A stretch of 64,000 bases of DNA from Candidatus Blochmannia vicinus (GTDB lineage: Bacteria; Pseudomonadota; Gammaproteobacteria; Enterobacterales; Enterobacteriaceae), in NCBI RefSeq assembly GCF_023586525.1, contig NZ_CP097763.1, positions 434,001-498,000 of the forward strand. The letters run 5' to 3'. The position numbers and the translations under genes are program-made. Below, piece after piece: positions 63,553 through 64,000 of this stretch. How positions within the stretch are numbered: position 1 is the first letter of the stretch; every line of letters begins with the position of its first letter. The notes below the pieces were generated by a model, which saw nothing but the letters and a program-made list of their open reading frames with translations, was not told the DNA's origin and did no database searches.

Positions 63553-64000
63553 ATGATAGATAGCACTATACAATCATTTGCTATGGAAATGAAGACGTCG
63601 GTAGATCAATTAATACAATGGTTTTCATATTTCGGCATTATTAAAACAGAAAAGGATATTATAACTCAAATAGAAAAAGAAATTTTGTTTAAACATATGA
63701 ATGATAATAAAAAAGGCTTATCCAATAAATTAACGTTGAAACGAAAAACACGTAGCACTTTGAGTGTATCCGGTATCGGTGGTAAAAGTAAACAAGTACA
63801 CATAGAGATACGAAAGAAACTTACATATATACAATATACTACTTTACAAGAACCAGAGTGTATTGACTTAAAAAATAAAATGGTATCTAATGTTAATCAT
63901 GAATTGGCTAATTCAACTAAAGAAAATAAATTAGTAAATAAAAAAGTAGATGACACCATAAATCCGTTTTTTTTAACTCAAAATTCTAAAAAAAATCATC
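63553..64000 (+). CDS. infB: Translation initiation factor IF-2, 5' part
   Basis: Only the first 149 codons are in the window; the gene runs off the end. Seen: the IF2 N-terminal domain pattern FAMEMKTSVDQLIQWFSYFGI, then KLTLKRKTRSTLSV, GGKSKQVHIEIRKKLTY, aligning with E. coli KLTLQRKTRSTLNIPG...GGKSKSVQIEVRKKRTF. ATG 63553 follows AAGGA by 5 nt. The stretch after it is Asn/Lys-rich and lacks the Glu/Ala/Arg repeats of the E. coli N-terminal linker so far. Follows nusA as in E. coli. Confidence 0.96.
   Translation, partial: MIDSTIQSFAMEMKTSVDQLIQWFSYFGIIKTEKDIITQIEKEILFKHMNDNKKGLSNKLTLKRKTRSTLSVSGIGGKSKQVHIEIRKKLTYIQYTTLQEPECIDLKNKMVSNVNHELANSTKENKLVNKKVDDTINPFFLTQNSKKNH

Overview
The window is a stretch of a small, very AT-rich bacterial chromosome with a gammaproteobacterial (Enterobacterales) gene set. 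Nearly every protein is recognisably the E. coli orthologue, and gene order follows E. coli blocks with many genes deleted between survivors. There are no mobile elements, phage genes, CRISPR arrays or toxin systems, and gene-free gaps of 0.3-1.1 kb are common. This is typical of an obligate insect endosymbiont. The retained set (groESL, tamAB, dolP, hldE, uppP, mscM, metC, folB/folP, ribB) and the block order fit Candidatus Blochmannia (ant symbiont) best, but that assignment is from memory, not from a database search.

Layout. 0-5.3 kb: zapG, rplM-rpsI, a long gap, dolP, rsmI and the RNase P RNA. 5.8-17.7 kb: yqjA, tRNA-Ile2(CAU), the rpsU-dnaG-rpoD operon, tsaD, plsY, folB, uppP, cca, hldE. 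18.6-22.8 kb: ribB, plsC, metC, tRNA-Phe. 23.1-35 kb: cutA, groES-groEL behind a sigma-32-type promoter, efp, mscM, psd, orn, tRNA-Gly, tsaE-amiB, miaA. 35.4-44.4 kb: hfq-hflX-hflK-hflC, purA, rlmB, rpsF-rpsR-rplI, cysQ. 44.7-52.2 kb: tamA (frameshifted)-tamB, ppa, ispB. 52.4-64 kb: rplU-rpmA, obgE, greA, rlmE-ftsH-folP-glmM-secG, tRNA-Leu, tRNA-fMet, nusA and the start of infB.

How the genes fit together: most support translation (ribosomal proteins, tRNAs and their maturation by Cca, TsaD/TsaE, MiaA, RsmI, RlmB, RlmE, RNase P), transcription (RpoD, NusA, GreA), protein quality control (GroESL, FtsH-HflKC) and envelope upkeep (PlsY, PlsC, Psd, UppP, GlmM, HldE, AmiB, TamAB, DolP, SecG, MscM). 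A few serve biosynthesis (RibB, FolB, FolP, MetC, PurA, IspB, CysQ).

I did not find a new multi-gene system. The most interesting points are: dnaG, which appears to start at an AUU codon behind a strong Shine-Dalgarno; tamA, split by a frameshift at a run of ten A that may be rescued by slippage; active-site substitutions in FolP (D96N) and in the HD domain of Cca; EF-P kept with its modifiable lysine while both EF-P modification genes are gone from their ancestral positions; and several unusually long perfect inverted repeats, notably a 34-bp stem between groEL and efp.
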